Positions 14,439 to 22,784 of a stretch of 64,000 nucleotides of DNA are shown here, piece by piece. Both the position numbers and the translations under genes were made by a program. The notes beneath the pieces are model-generated. The model worked only from the letters and a program-made list of their open reading frames with translations. It searched no databases and was not told the origin of the DNA. Position 1 is the stretch's first letter; every line of letters begins with the position of its first letter. The stretch is from Nocardioides sp. JS614. Its GTDB lineage: Bacteria > Actinomycetota > Actinomycetes > Propionibacteriales > Nocardioidaceae. Where the stretch lies: the NCBI RefSeq assembly GCF_000015265.1, contig NC_008699.1, positions 3,844,001 through 3,908,000 on the forward strand, given 5' to 3'.

Positions 14439-16193
14439 TCACACGATGTCGGGGGCCGACACCCGGGCCTCGTCGGCCTCCTGGTCGGTGAGCTGCAGCT
14501 GGCTCTGCCGCTCGGCCTCGACCCGGCGCCGGTAGTGGTCGATCTCGTCGGCGGTGCGGGCGTCGTCCCAGCCGAGCTCACCGGCCATCAGCCGCGCGAC
14601 CTCGGAGGCCACCCGGACACCGCGGTCGAAGGTCTCGATCGAGATGCGGGTACGGCGGGTCAGCAGGTCGTCGAGGTGCCGGGCACCCTCGTGGGTGACG
14701 GCGTAGACGACCTCGGCGGCGAGGTAGTCGTCCGCACCGTCCAGCGGCGCGGCCAGCTCGGGCCGGGTGGCCACCAGGTCGAGCAGGTCGTCGACCAGGC
14801 CGCCGTAGCGGCCGAGGAGGTGGTCGATCCGGGCGACGTGCAGCCCCGAACGACGCGAGAGGAGCACCCGCTGGTTGGCGCGGGTCTCCCAGTCGGCGGC
14901 GCCGACCAGCGGCACCCTGTCGGTGATCGAGTCGCGGACGGTGAGGTTCGCGGTGGTGCGCAGCGAGTGTGCGGCCGCGTCGACCGCATCCTTGCCCATC
15001 ACCCGGTAGGTCGTGAGCTTGCCGCCCGCGATCATCACCAGCCCAGGGACCGGGGTGACCACGGTGTGCTCGCGGGAGATCCGCGAGGTCGGCTCCGACT
15101 CCCCGGACAGCAGCGGCCGGAGCCCGGCGTACACGCCCTGGACGTCGTCGTGGTCCAGCGGCTCGCGCAGGATCGCGTTGACGTGCTCGAGGACGTAGTC
15201 GATGTCGGCCCGCGACGCCGCGGGGTGCGCCTTGTCCAGGTCCCACGGCGTGTCGGTGGTGCCGATGATCCAGTGCCGGCCCCACGGGATCACGAACAGC
15301 ACGGAGATCGCGGTGCGCACGATGAACCCCGCCTCGGAGCGGATCCGGTCGCGCGGCACGACGAGGTGGATGCCCTTGCTGGCCTGGACGTGCAGCGCGC
15401 CGCGGCCGCCGACCATCTCCTGGATCTCGTCGGTCCACACGCCGGCGGCGTTCACCACCACCCGCGCCCGCACCTCGAGCTCCTCCTGGGTCTCCAGGTC
15501 GAGGGCGCGTACGCCGACCACCCGCTCGCCCTCGCGGAGGAACCCGGTCACCTTGACCCGAGTGGCCACGTGCGCGCCGTGGGCGGCGGCGGTGCGGGCG
15601 AGCGTGACCACCAGCCGGGCGTCGTCGACCTGGCAGTCCCAGTACTGGATCGCACCGGTGATCGTCTCCGCCCGGAAGTCCGGGGCGATCCGCGCCACGT
15701 GGCGGCGCAGCAGGTGCTTGTGCCGCGGCAGCCCCATGTCACCCTGGCTCCGCAGCGCGCCGAGGGCCGCCATCCCGTCGTACAGCGTGAGCCCCGCGGC
15801 GACGTAGGGGCGCTCCCAGCCGCGATGGGTCAGCGGGTAGAGGAACGGGACCGGCCGGACCAGGTGCGGCGCCAGTCGGGTGAGCAGCAGGCCACGCTCC
15901 TGGAGCGCCTCGCGGACCAGGCCGAAGTCGAGCATCTCCAGGTAGCGCAGGCCACCGTGGATCAGCTTGCTGCTGCGGCTGCTGGTGCCGCTGGCCAGGT
16001 CGCGCTGCTCGAGCAGCCCGGTGCTCAGGCCGCGGGTCACCGCGTCCAGCGCGGTGCCGGCACCGGTCACGCCGCCGCCGACGACCAGGACGTCCAGCTC
16101 GGGCCGGACCCCGGCGGGCTGGCCGCCGGTCGACCGCATGGCGGCGAGCGCTCGGTCGCGGGCCTGCGGGCTGAGGGCGCTGGGCTGGCTCAT
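14439..16193 (-). CDS. glpD: Glycerol-3-phosphate dehydrogenase (FAD, aerobic)
   Basis: GlpD oxidises glycerol 3-phosphate to dihydroxyacetone phosphate at the membrane, passing electrons to quinone. The 584 residues have the FAD fold DVLVVGGGVTGAGTALDAVTRGL (about 34-56), the family signature SSRSSKLIHGGLRYL (71-85), GRHWIIGTTDTPW and the GGKLTTYR motif, then the C-terminal helical domain. ATG 16193 is chosen over the long upstream open frame because it fits the family and has GAGACT six bases before it, a possible leaderless -10. No glpK or glpF is adjacent. Confidence 0.93.
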   Translation of the reverse strand: MSQPSALSPQARDRALAAMRSTGGQPAGVRPELDVLVVGGGVTGAGTALDAVTRGLSTGLLEQRDLASGTSSRSSKLIHGGLRYLEMLDFGLVREALQERGLLLTRLAPHLVRPVPFLYPLTHRGWERPYVAAGLTLYDGMAALGALRSQGDMGLPRHKHLLRRHVARIAPDFRAETITGAIQYWDCQVDDARLVVTLARTAAAHGAHVATRVKVTGFLREGERVVGVRALDLETQEELEVRARVVVNAAGVWTDEIQEMVGGRGALHVQASKGIHLVVPRDRIRSEAGFIVRTAISVLFVIPWGRHWIIGTTDTPWDLDKAHPAASRADIDYVLEHVNAILREPLDHDDVQGVYAGLRPLLSGESEPTSRISREHTVVTPVPGLVMIAGGKLTTYRVMGKDAVDAAAHSLRTTANLTVRDSITDRVPLVGAADWETRANQRVLLSRRSGLHVARIDHLLGRYGGLVDDLLDLVATRPELAAPLDGADDYLAAEVVYAVTHEGARHLDDLLTRRTRISIETFDRGVRVASEVARLMAGELGWDDARTADEIDHYRRRVEAERQSQLQLTDQEADEARVSAPDIV

Positions 16194-16265
16194 ATGCCCA
16201 GTCTCGCAAAGATCGGGATCGGCGATGTCGCCCCGCGGGCCGCCCCGACCCGGTTGAATGGAGGC

Positions 16266-17477
16266 ATGGCCGGTCGACCGGTGCGCCGCGTCGCCATCAC
16301 TGTCCTGCTGGTCGCGGCGTGCGCGCTCGTCCTCGCCATCGTCGGCGTCGCGTGGCCGACCCGCCTGGCCGAGGAGTCGCCCGCCGCACCGCCGCTCGCC
16401 GACACACCGGCGCTGGTCCCGACCGGCCTGCCCGCGGGCGAGGACGCCGCCCCGGTGACCGAGCCGCCCACCGAGCCGCCGCCGCGCACCGCGACGATCC
16501 TGCTGGGCGGGGACCTGCTGTGGCACAACACCGTCTGGCACAGCGCGGCGGAGGACCATGCCCGCACCGGCGCCGGCGACCGGTTCGACTTCGATCCGAT
16601 GTTCGCGATGCTGCGGCCGTACGTCGAGTCCGCCGACCTGGCCGTGTGCCACGAGGAAGTGCCGTTCGCCGCGCCGGGCGGGCCGCTGCACAGCTACCCG
16701 GTGTTCGCCGCCCCACACCAGATCGCGGCCTGGATCGGAACCATGGGCTGGGATGCCTGCACCACGGCCTCCAACCACAGCATGGACGCCGGGGTGGACG
16801 GGATCGTCCGGACCGCCGACCTGCTCGACCGGGCCGGGGTCGCCCACGTCGGCACGTTCCGCAGCGCCGCGGAGCGCCGCGACCCGGTGGTGCTCACCAC
16901 CGGCGACGGGGTGCGGGTCGCGATCGTGGCGGCGACGTACGGGCTGAACGGCTACGTGCTCCCCGCGGGGCAGGAGTGGGCCGTCGCTCAGCTCGGCGAC
17001 GCCGACGACCTGCTCGCCCAGGCGGGCCGGGCGCGCCGGGCCGGTGCGGACGTCGTGGTCGCGCACGTGCACTGGGGCACGGAGTACGACCACCTCCCCG
17101 ACGCCGCCCAGCTCGCCCTCGCCGAGCAGCTGACCGCGTCCCCCGACATCGACCTGGTCGTCGGCGAGCACGCGCACGTGGTGCAGCCGATCACCCGGGT
17201 GAACGGCACCTGGGTCGTCTACGGCATGGGCAACATGGTGGCCCAGAGCGAGCTCGAGCGGCCGGCGGCGTACGAAGGCATCACCGTCCGCGCCGAGGTC
17301 ACCGAGCGGCCGGACGGGAGCTGGCGGGTCAGCGGCCTGTCCTACCTGCCGACCCAGTGGAACCACTACGTCCCGGGCCAGCCCATCCGGATCCAGCGCG
17401 CGACCGGTGCCCACCTCGCGTCGATCCGGTCGGCGGTCGACGGACTCGGCGGCAACGCCGGCCTCCTCGAGCAGTAG
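16266..17477 (+). CDS. CapA-family metallophosphoesterase-like protein, membrane-anchored
   Basis: This 403-residue protein has an N-terminal hydrophobic anchor (about 9-29), a Pro/Ala-rich linker to residue 75, then a CapA/PgsA-like calcineurin-fold domain. Motifs are LLGGDLLWH, TTASNHSMDAG, VVVAHVHWGTEYDHLPD and DLVVGEHAHVVQPI, which supply the usual Asp, Asn and His metal ligands. CapA homologues take part in polyglutamate or capsule assembly, but many actinobacterial copies are uncharacterised. ATG 16266 follows GGAGG closely. It diverges from glpD. Confidence 0.82.
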   Translation: MAGRPVRRVAITVLLVAACALVLAIVGVAWPTRLAEESPAAPPLADTPALVPTGLPAGEDAAPVTEPPTEPPPRTATILLGGDLLWHNTVWHSAAEDHARTGAGDRFDFDPMFAMLRPYVESADLAVCHEEVPFAAPGGPLHSYPVFAAPHQIAAWIGTMGWDACTTASNHSMDAGVDGIVRTADLLDRAGVAHVGTFRSAAERRDPVVLTTGDGVRVAIVAATYGLNGYVLPAGQEWAVAQLGDADDLLAQAGRARRAGADVVVAHVHWGTEYDHLPDAAQLALAEQLTASPDIDLVVGEHAHVVQPITRVNGTWVVYGMGNMVAQSELERPAAYEGITVRAEVTERPDGSWRVSGLSYLPTQWNHYVPGQPIRIQRATGAHLASIRSAVDGLGGNAGLLEQ

Positions 17478-17480
17478 CGG

Positions 17481-18269
17481 CTAGCGACGCACCCGCGGGC
17501 CGAGGTCGCCGCGATGGTCGCTGATCATCGTGTGCGTGGCCCGGGTCTGCGCGACGAGCCCGGCGTCGAGGTCGGCGATCGCCAGTCCCTCCTCCTCGGC
17601 GAGCCGGGCGATCGGTCGCCCCTCGGGGTCGTAGACCGCCGAGCCGCCGATGAACTCGAACCCGCCGCACCGGCCGGTCAGCCCGGAGAACACGACGTAC
17701 ATGCCGTTCTCGACGGCGCGCGCGGCGTAGTAGAGGTCGCGGCGGTGGGCACCGCCGGGGAAGTACGCCGCCGAGCTCAGGTAGCCGACCGCGCCGTCGC
17801 GCGCCGCGGCCTGCGCGTGCTCGGGGAAGCAGCCGTCGTAGCAGATCGACAGGCCCAGCTCGAGGCCGTCGACCTCGATCGAGGTGCCGTGGTCGCCGAC
17901 GGTGAAGAAGGTCTTCTCGAGCCCGTCCAGGTGCTGCTTGTCGTACGGCGCGTCCGCGCGGCCGTCCGGCCGCACCACGATCTGCGAGAGCCGGCGCTCG
18001 GCACCCCGGCGCAGCGCCGTGCCCACGACGACCGTGACCCCGGCGGCGGACTCCGCGCGCAGCGGGTCCAGCCACCCGCCGTCGAGCCCCTCGGCATCCG
18101 GCAGCGGGCCGTCGAACGCGGCGACGTCGTACCCGGTCAGGAACGCCTCGGGCAGCACCAGCACCCGGACGTCCTGGGTCGCGGCGAGCCGGGTGAGCCG
18201 CGCGGCCGTGCGCACGTTCGCGTCGAGGTCGCCGCTGACCGAGACCGCCTGCCCGGCCGCGACCCTCAC
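17481..18269 (-). CDS. Carbon-nitrogen hydrolase (nitrilase superfamily amidase)
   Basis: The 262 residues contain the nitrilase triad Glu41 (LPEAF), Lys111 (YDKQHL) and Cys143 (SICYDGCFPE), so the enzyme should cleave a C-N bond of an amide or nitrile. The second Glu of the fold is in CFPE. GTG 18269 (MRVAAGQ) is a standard family start. It lies 7 bases downstream of guaB3 and may be co-transcribed with it. The substrate cannot be read from sequence; small carboxamides are typical. Confidence 0.88.
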   Translation of the reverse strand: MRVAAGQAVSVSGDLDANVRTAARLTRLAATQDVRVLVLPEAFLTGYDVAAFDGPLPDAEGLDGGWLDPLRAESAAGVTVVVGTALRRGAERRLSQIVVRPDGRADAPYDKQHLDGLEKTFFTVGDHGTSIEVDGLELGLSICYDGCFPEHAQAAARDGAVGYLSSAAYFPGGAHRRDLYYAARAVENGMYVVFSGLTGRCGGFEFIGGSAVYDPEGRPIARLAEEEGLAIADLDAGLVAQTRATHTMISDHRGDLGPRVRR

Positions 18270-18276
18270 GCCGGCC

Positions 18277-19383
18277 TCACTCGACGACGATCTCGACGCG
18301 CTGGAACTCCTTGAGCTCGGTGTAGCCGGTGGTCGCCATCGAGCGGCGCAGCGCGCCCATCAGGTTCATCGTGCCGTCGGCGACCCGGGACGGGCCGAAC
18401 AGGATCTCCTCGATCGTCCCGACGGTCTCGAACTGCACCCGCTGGCCGCGGGGCAGGTCGTGGTGGTGGGCCTCGGTGCCCCAGTGGAACCCGCGTCCGG
18501 GGGCGTCGGTGGCCCGCGCGAACGGTGAGCCGACCATCACGGCGTCGGCGCCGCAGGCGATCGCCTTCGCGACGTCGCCGGACTTGCCGATCGAGCCGTC
18601 CGCGATCACGTGGACGTAGCGGCCGCCGGACTCGTCGAGGTAGTCGCGGCGCGCGGCGGCGACGTCGGCGACCGCGGACGCCATCGGCACCGCGACCCCG
18701 AGCACGGTCCGGGTCGTGTGCGCGGCTCCTCCGCCGAAGCCGACCAGGACGCCGGCCGCGCCCGTGCGCATCAGGTGCAGCGCGGCCTGGTGGGTCGCGC
18801 AGCCGCCGACGACCACCGGCACGTCGAGCTCGTAGATGAACTCCTTGAGGTTCAACGGCTCGGCCTGGGAGGACACGTGCTCCGCGGACACCGTCGTACC
18901 CCTGATCACGAACATGTCGACGCCGGCGTCGACGACCGCCTTCGCGAAGTCCTTGGTGCGCCCGGGCGAGAGCGACCCGGCGACGGTGACCCCCGCGTCG
19001 CGGATCTCGCGCAGCCGCTCGGTGATCAGCTCGGCCTTGATCGGCTCGGTGTACATCTGCTGGAGCCGGCGGGTGCCCTCGCTGCCCTCGAGCGCGGCGA
19101 CCTCCTCGAGCAGCGGGTCCGGGTCCTCGTAGCGCGTCCACAGGCCCTCGAGGTTGAGCACGCCGAGCCCACCGAAGCGACCCAGTGCGATCGCCGTCCC
19201 GGGCGACATCACCGAGTCCATCGGCGCCGCGAGCACCGGGATGTCGAAGCGGTAGGCGTCGATCTGCCAGGCGGTGCTCACCTCCTCCGGGTCGCGGGTG
19301 CGCCGGGACGGCACGATCGCGATGTCGTCGAAGGAGTACGCATGCCGGGCCCGCTTGGCCCGGCCGATCTCGATGTCGGTCAC
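18277..19383 (-). CDS. guaB3: GuaB3-family IMP dehydrogenase-related protein
   Basis: This 368-residue (beta/alpha)8 protein of the IMPDH/GMPR superfamily lacks the CBS insert of GuaB. The loop that carries the catalytic Cys in IMPDH (GSICTT) here reads GFGGGAAHTTRTVLG, with no Cys, so it should not work as a normal IMPDH. GuaB3 of a cyanobacterium has been reported as a GMP reductase; whether that holds here is open. GTG 19383 has TAGAGT at 19395-19390, six bases upstream, and no Shine-Dalgarno site. A true guaB is at 24895. Confidence 0.88.
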   Translation of the reverse strand: MTDIEIGRAKRARHAYSFDDIAIVPSRRTRDPEEVSTAWQIDAYRFDIPVLAAPMDSVMSPGTAIALGRFGGLGVLNLEGLWTRYEDPDPLLEEVAALEGSEGTRRLQQMYTEPIKAELITERLREIRDAGVTVAGSLSPGRTKDFAKAVVDAGVDMFVIRGTTVSAEHVSSQAEPLNLKEFIYELDVPVVVGGCATHQAALHLMRTGAAGVLVGFGGGAAHTTRTVLGVAVPMASAVADVAAARRDYLDESGGRYVHVIADGSIGKSGDVAKAIACGADAVMVGSPFARATDAPGRGFHWGTEAHHHDLPRGQRVQFETVGTIEEILFGPSRVADGTMNLMGALRRSMATTGYTELKEFQRVEIVVE

Positions 19384-19389
19384 CGATCA

Positions 19390-19395
19390 ACTCTA
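19390..19395 (-). promoter_or_regulatory. -10 element of leaderless guaB3
   Basis: On the minus strand TAGAGT lies 6 bases before the GTG at 19383, with no ribosome-binding site in between. Confidence 0.5.
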
Positions 19396-19446
19396 TCGAG
19401 ACCGGCGGCAACCGGTCGCGGGGCCCAGATCCTCGGATCTGGTAGG

Positions 19447-20025
19447 TCAACCGTCGCGAGCGGCGACGCGCCGGGCCATCGTCACGGCGGTGACGACCAG
19501 GAAGAGGGCCAGTGCCAGGGGAACCGGGCCGACGGCGGCCCACGACCCGAGGAGCGCCAGCGGCGGCCAGACGCCGAGCATCCAGCGCGGCAGGAGCCCG
19601 GCCCGCCACGACCCAGCGGCCAGCAGCGCCAGGCCGAGGAACGTGCCGAGCGAGGACAGCACGTACATCGGTCCCCACCGCAGCTCGGCACCGACGAGGG
19701 CCGAGGAGAGGCACTGCACGACCAGCTCCGCGGAGCAGACCACGTAGGCCCAGGCGCCGATCGCGCCGAGTCGGCCGTCCCGCCCGCGTTGAAGGCGCTG
19801 CACGCCGAGCGTGTACAACAGCAGACCGGAGCCGAACGGGACGGCCGACGCCGTGTACCAGTAGTCGGCGGCGTTCTCGAAGTCGCCCTCGCTCACCGTC
19901 GGCCAGAACGTGCCGGCCGCCCAGAAGACGACGAGTCCCGCGACGGCGAACCCGATGCCGATCCGAACCAGGCGCAGCCAGCTGGCCTCGTTCCGCACGG
20001 CGGGGTGAACGGCGGTGGCGGTCAT
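19447..20025 (-). CDS. Multi-pass membrane protein, function unknown
   Basis: The 192-residue protein has five likely membrane segments (about 22-42, 62-80, 90-112, 120-140 and 150-180) and short charged ends. No family signature is recognised. ATG 20025 follows GAGAGGACCCTCCC-like purine-rich sequence on the minus strand. It diverges from the two-component kinase gene, and an 18-bp palindrome lies between them, so it is a candidate target or partner of that system. Confidence 0.7.
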   Translation of the reverse strand: MTATAVHPAVRNEASWLRLVRIGIGFAVAGLVVFWAAGTFWPTVSEGDFENAADYWYTASAVPFGSGLLLYTLGVQRLQRGRDGRLGAIGAWAYVVCSAELVVQCLSSALVGAELRWGPMYVLSSLGTFLGLALLAAGSWRAGLLPRWMLGVWPPLALLGSWAAVGPVPLALALFLVVTAVTMARRVAARDG

Positions 20026-20124
20026 GGGAGGGTCCTCTCGTCGAAGGTGTGGCGAGGAGAAGCTAGGCCCGCCGCGGCGCGGCCGTCGTCGGCCTGGACG
20101 CCGAGCCGGCGTCCTTCCGGAGGT

Positions 20125-20142
20125 GTCCTCCTCGAGGAGGAC
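20125..20142. promoter_or_regulatory. Perfect 18-bp palindrome between divergent genes
   Basis: GTCCTCCTCGAGGAGGAC is a perfect dyad. It lies immediately upstream of, and touches, the predicted -35 of the kinase gene (its -10 is at 20164) and about 100 bases from the divergent membrane-protein gene. NarL/LuxR-type regulators bind dyads of this size, so it may be the operator of the adjacent response regulator. Related CTCGAG(G)AGG half-sites recur at 22744 and 22772 before the secreted-protein gene. Confidence 0.45.
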
Positions 20143-20163
20143 CCGCGCCCGGCCGAGCGTGTC

Positions 20164-20169
20164 TACGCT
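20164..20169 (+). promoter_or_regulatory. -10 element of the leaderless kinase gene
   Basis: TACGCT lies 7 bases before GTG 20177; no ribosome-binding site is present. This decides between several in-frame GTG codons (20159, 20177, 20186). Confidence 0.5.
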
Positions 20170-20176
20170 GTGCGGT

Positions 20177-22015
20177 GTGCGAGGCGTGGGCAGGTCCGAC
20201 GCAGCCATCGCGGCGGGGTTCGTGCTGGCAGCAGCCGCGGAAGCGGTCGCGTTGCACCGGTCCACGCCCGGGCTCCTGGCGTTCGGCACCTGCGGTGCGC
20301 TCGTCCTCGCAGTCCTCGGCGTGCGCCGGACGAGGCCGGTCGTCACGCTTTGCGTGCTTGCCGTGTTCGGCGTGATCGGGACGGCGGTCCAGGCCGAGGT
20401 GTGGCCCGACGTAGAGGACAGCGGCGGGGTGTGGATCTTCGCGCTGATGCTCGCGTGCTACTCGCTCGGCGCCCACGGGCCGCGGCGGGTGCTCGTCCTG
20501 GGCGGGCTGCTGCCGCTCCTGATCGTGGCGGCGGTAGACCTACCCACGATGCAGGGCTGGGCGTTGGTCAACGGAGTCGTGTTCGTGACGGCGTTCGTGG
20601 GCATGCTGCCTACGGCCGTCGGCCGGGTGGTGCGCGTCCGGCGCGACCGGCTGGTCTCCCTCGAGGGCCAGCGCGAGCGGATCGTGCAGGAGCAACGCGC
20701 CGCGAGCGAATCCGCGGCGCTGGCCGAGCGCCTGCGCGCGACGGAGCGGCTCCGGCCGGCCCTGCTCGACGGCCTCCGCGGACTCGCCAGGAGCGCGGAC
20801 GACGGGACGGACCCGGCCCGGATCGAGGCGGCCGCCCGCGACCTGCTCACCCGGACCAGGGTGGAGGTCGTCGCGCTGGCCGCTCCCATCGGGACGGTGG
20901 AGCCGGCCGACCCGGCGCAGGTCGACCACGTCCGGGCGTTGCGGGCGGCCGCGCAGCGCTGGTCTGTGCTCGGCGCCGGCGCGATCGCGGCCGGCGTGGT
21001 GCTGGAGTCGGCGGGGACGCTCGACCTGGCCGCCCCCGGCTGGGCGGTGCTCGCCTCCGGTGCGGCGATCGGCGCACCGCTCGCTCTCGTCTGGTGGCGC
21101 CCGCTGCCGGCCGTCGCGACCGCCTGGTGTGCCGCAGCCGTGTTCTCGCACTTGGTCGCGCCGCTCGGCGGCACCCTGAGTGGAGCGGCGCTGACGCTGT
21201 CGACGGCCTTCGTGGTCGCCGCCCTCTCGAGCCGGCCAACCGCGCTCGCCGGGCTCGCCACCTGCTGGCTCGGCCAGCGGCTGGTCGGGACCGACGACCC
21301 GATCGGCGACGCGGCGATCGTCCTGGCCTGCTGGGTGGGCGGCATGGTGCTGAGCGAGGTCTCGGAGCTGGTGGAGCAGGAACGCGCCAACAACCGGCTA
21401 CTGGCCGACCAGGAGGGGGTGGCCGCGCAGCGGGCGGTCGTCGAGGAGCGACTCCGGCTCGCTCGGGAGATCCACGACCACATCGGACACAGCCTCACGG
21501 TGGCGGCCCTCCAGGCCGGTGCAGCCCGACGACTCGGGACCGCAGACCCGGAGCGGGCCCGGGCCGCCCTCCGGACCGTGGCGGCCGCCGCCCGTGAGGG
21601 ACTGGTGGTCCTGGACCCGAACACCTCCGCCGACCTCGAGGGACTCCTCGAGCTCACCCGAACGGCCGGCCTGGCCGTCGACGCGGAGCTCGCCGACCTC
21701 GCCGGCGTGGGCCCCGGTGCGCGCGGCGTCGTCCACCGGCTCGTCCAAGAGGCACTGACCAACGTCCTCCGGCACGCGCCGGGAGCGCGGGTCGGAGTCG
21801 TCGTCCGTCTCGAGCGCGACGGCGTCGTCGTCGCCGTCTCGAACACCGCGCCGTCGGGTCCCGGAAGCGGCCCCGGCACCGGTCGTGGCCTGGACGGCAT
21901 CCGGGAGCGGGTCGCGTCGCTGGCCGGCGAGGTTCGCTGGGGGCCTCGGCCCGACGGCGGGTTCGAGGTACGTGCGATGCTCCCAGCCGTCACCCGCGAG
22001 GGCGTGACACCGTGA
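20177..22015 (+). CDS. Two-component sensor histidine kinase (HisKA_3 type) with duplicated layout
   Basis: The 612 residues read as two similar halves. Half one has membrane segments (about 10-150) and a coiled region (165-235) resembling a DHp domain but without a histidine (ALAERLRATERLRPALLDGL). Half two has membrane segments (262-395) and an intact DHp with His433 in LAREIHDHIGHSL, then an ATPase domain with the N-box VQEALTNVLRHA and the G-box GRGLDGIRERV. It should autophosphorylate and pass phosphate to the regulator encoded next, which overlaps its stop codon (GTGA). The signal is unknown. Confidence 0.88.
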   Translation: MRGVGRSDAAIAAGFVLAAAAEAVALHRSTPGLLAFGTCGALVLAVLGVRRTRPVVTLCVLAVFGVIGTAVQAEVWPDVEDSGGVWIFALMLACYSLGAHGPRRVLVLGGLLPLLIVAAVDLPTMQGWALVNGVVFVTAFVGMLPTAVGRVVRVRRDRLVSLEGQRERIVQEQRAASESAALAERLRATERLRPALLDGLRGLARSADDGTDPARIEAAARDLLTRTRVEVVALAAPIGTVEPADPAQVDHVRALRAAAQRWSVLGAGAIAAGVVLESAGTLDLAAPGWAVLASGAAIGAPLALVWWRPLPAVATAWCAAAVFSHLVAPLGGTLSGAALTLSTAFVVAALSSRPTALAGLATCWLGQRLVGTDDPIGDAAIVLACWVGGMVLSEVSELVEQERANNRLLADQEGVAAQRAVVEERLRLAREIHDHIGHSLTVAALQAGAARRLGTADPERARAALRTVAAAAREGLVVLDPNTSADLEGLLELTRTAGLAVDAELADLAGVGPGARGVVHRLVQEALTNVLRHAPGARVGVVVRLERDGVVVAVSNTAPSGPGSGPGTGRGLDGIRERVASLAGEVRWGPRPDGGFEVRAMLPAVTREGVTP

Positions 22016-22659
22016 TCACGGTCGCGATCGCCGACGACCAGCCGCTCGTGCGCAGCGGGCTGCGGATGATCCTCGAGGGCGAGCCGGACATCGAAATCGT
22101 CGGCGAGGCGGCCGACGGCGCCGACGCGGTCGCCCTGGTGACGGCCGGAGCCCCCGACGTACTGCTGCTGGACGTGCAGATGCCCGAAGTCGACGGCCTG
22201 GCGGCGATGACCGAGATCGAGGCGTCGGAGTCGTCCACCCGCGTGCTGATGCTGACGACGTTCGACCTCGACGAGTACGTCTACCAGGCGATGCGCGCCG
22301 GAGCCGCCGGCTTCCTCCTCAAGGACATGGCCGGAGAGGACATCGTGGCCGCCGTGCGGCAGGTGGCCCACGGAGCCGACGCCCTGCTCGCCCCGGCGGT
22401 GACCCGCCGCCTCGTCGACCGCTACACCCGCGAGCGACGGCGTCCGCCCGCGCCCGCCCTCGACCAGCTCACTCCGCGCGAGCACGACGTGCTGCGGTTG
22501 ATCGCGGCTGGTCTGTCCAACGCCGAGATCGCGGCCGAGCTGTTCATCGGGGAGACGACCGTGAAGACCCACGTAGCGCGGGTGCTGATGAAGCTCCGCC
22601 TGCGGGACAGGGTGCAGGCGGTCGTCCTGGCCTACGAGTCCGGACTGATGCGGGACTGA
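22012..22659 (+). CDS. NarL/FixJ-type response regulator
   Basis: The 215 residues have a receiver domain with acidic pair Asp8-Asp9, phospho-acceptor Asp54 (LLLDVQMPEVDG) and Lys104 (FLLKD), then a LuxR-type helix-turn-helix at about 152-210 (LTPREHDVLRLIAAGLSNAEIA...TVKTHV). GTG 22012 overlaps the kinase stop, which is typical for a cognate pair. It probably controls its own operon and the divergent gene through the dyad at 20125-20142. Confidence 0.92.
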   Translation: MITVAIADDQPLVRSGLRMILEGEPDIEIVGEAADGADAVALVTAGAPDVLLLDVQMPEVDGLAAMTEIEASESSTRVLMLTTFDLDEYVYQAMRAGAAGFLLKDMAGEDIVAAVRQVAHGADALLAPAVTRRLVDRYTRERRRPPAPALDQLTPREHDVLRLIAAGLSNAEIAAELFIGETTVKTHVARVLMKLRLRDRVQAVVLAYESGLMRD

Positions 22660-22784
22660 CCCGGGCCCACGGAGCCCGCGTGGTCCACGCCTGACCGTTC
22701 GGAGCCGTCAATGGCCCGATCTGGCCGTTCCCAGGCGCCCTGGCTCGAGAGGAGGATCGGGCGCACCACTCTCGAGGAGGCCCC

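Noticed and set aside
14535..16250. Rightward open frame opposite glpD
   Set aside because: glpD has full motifs on the minus strand; only the part from 16266 on (CapA-like) is real in that rightward frame.
20458..22572. 700-residue minus-strand frame opposite the two-component genes
   Set aside because: The plus strand encodes a complete kinase and response regulator with all catalytic motifs, so the antisense frame is a shadow.
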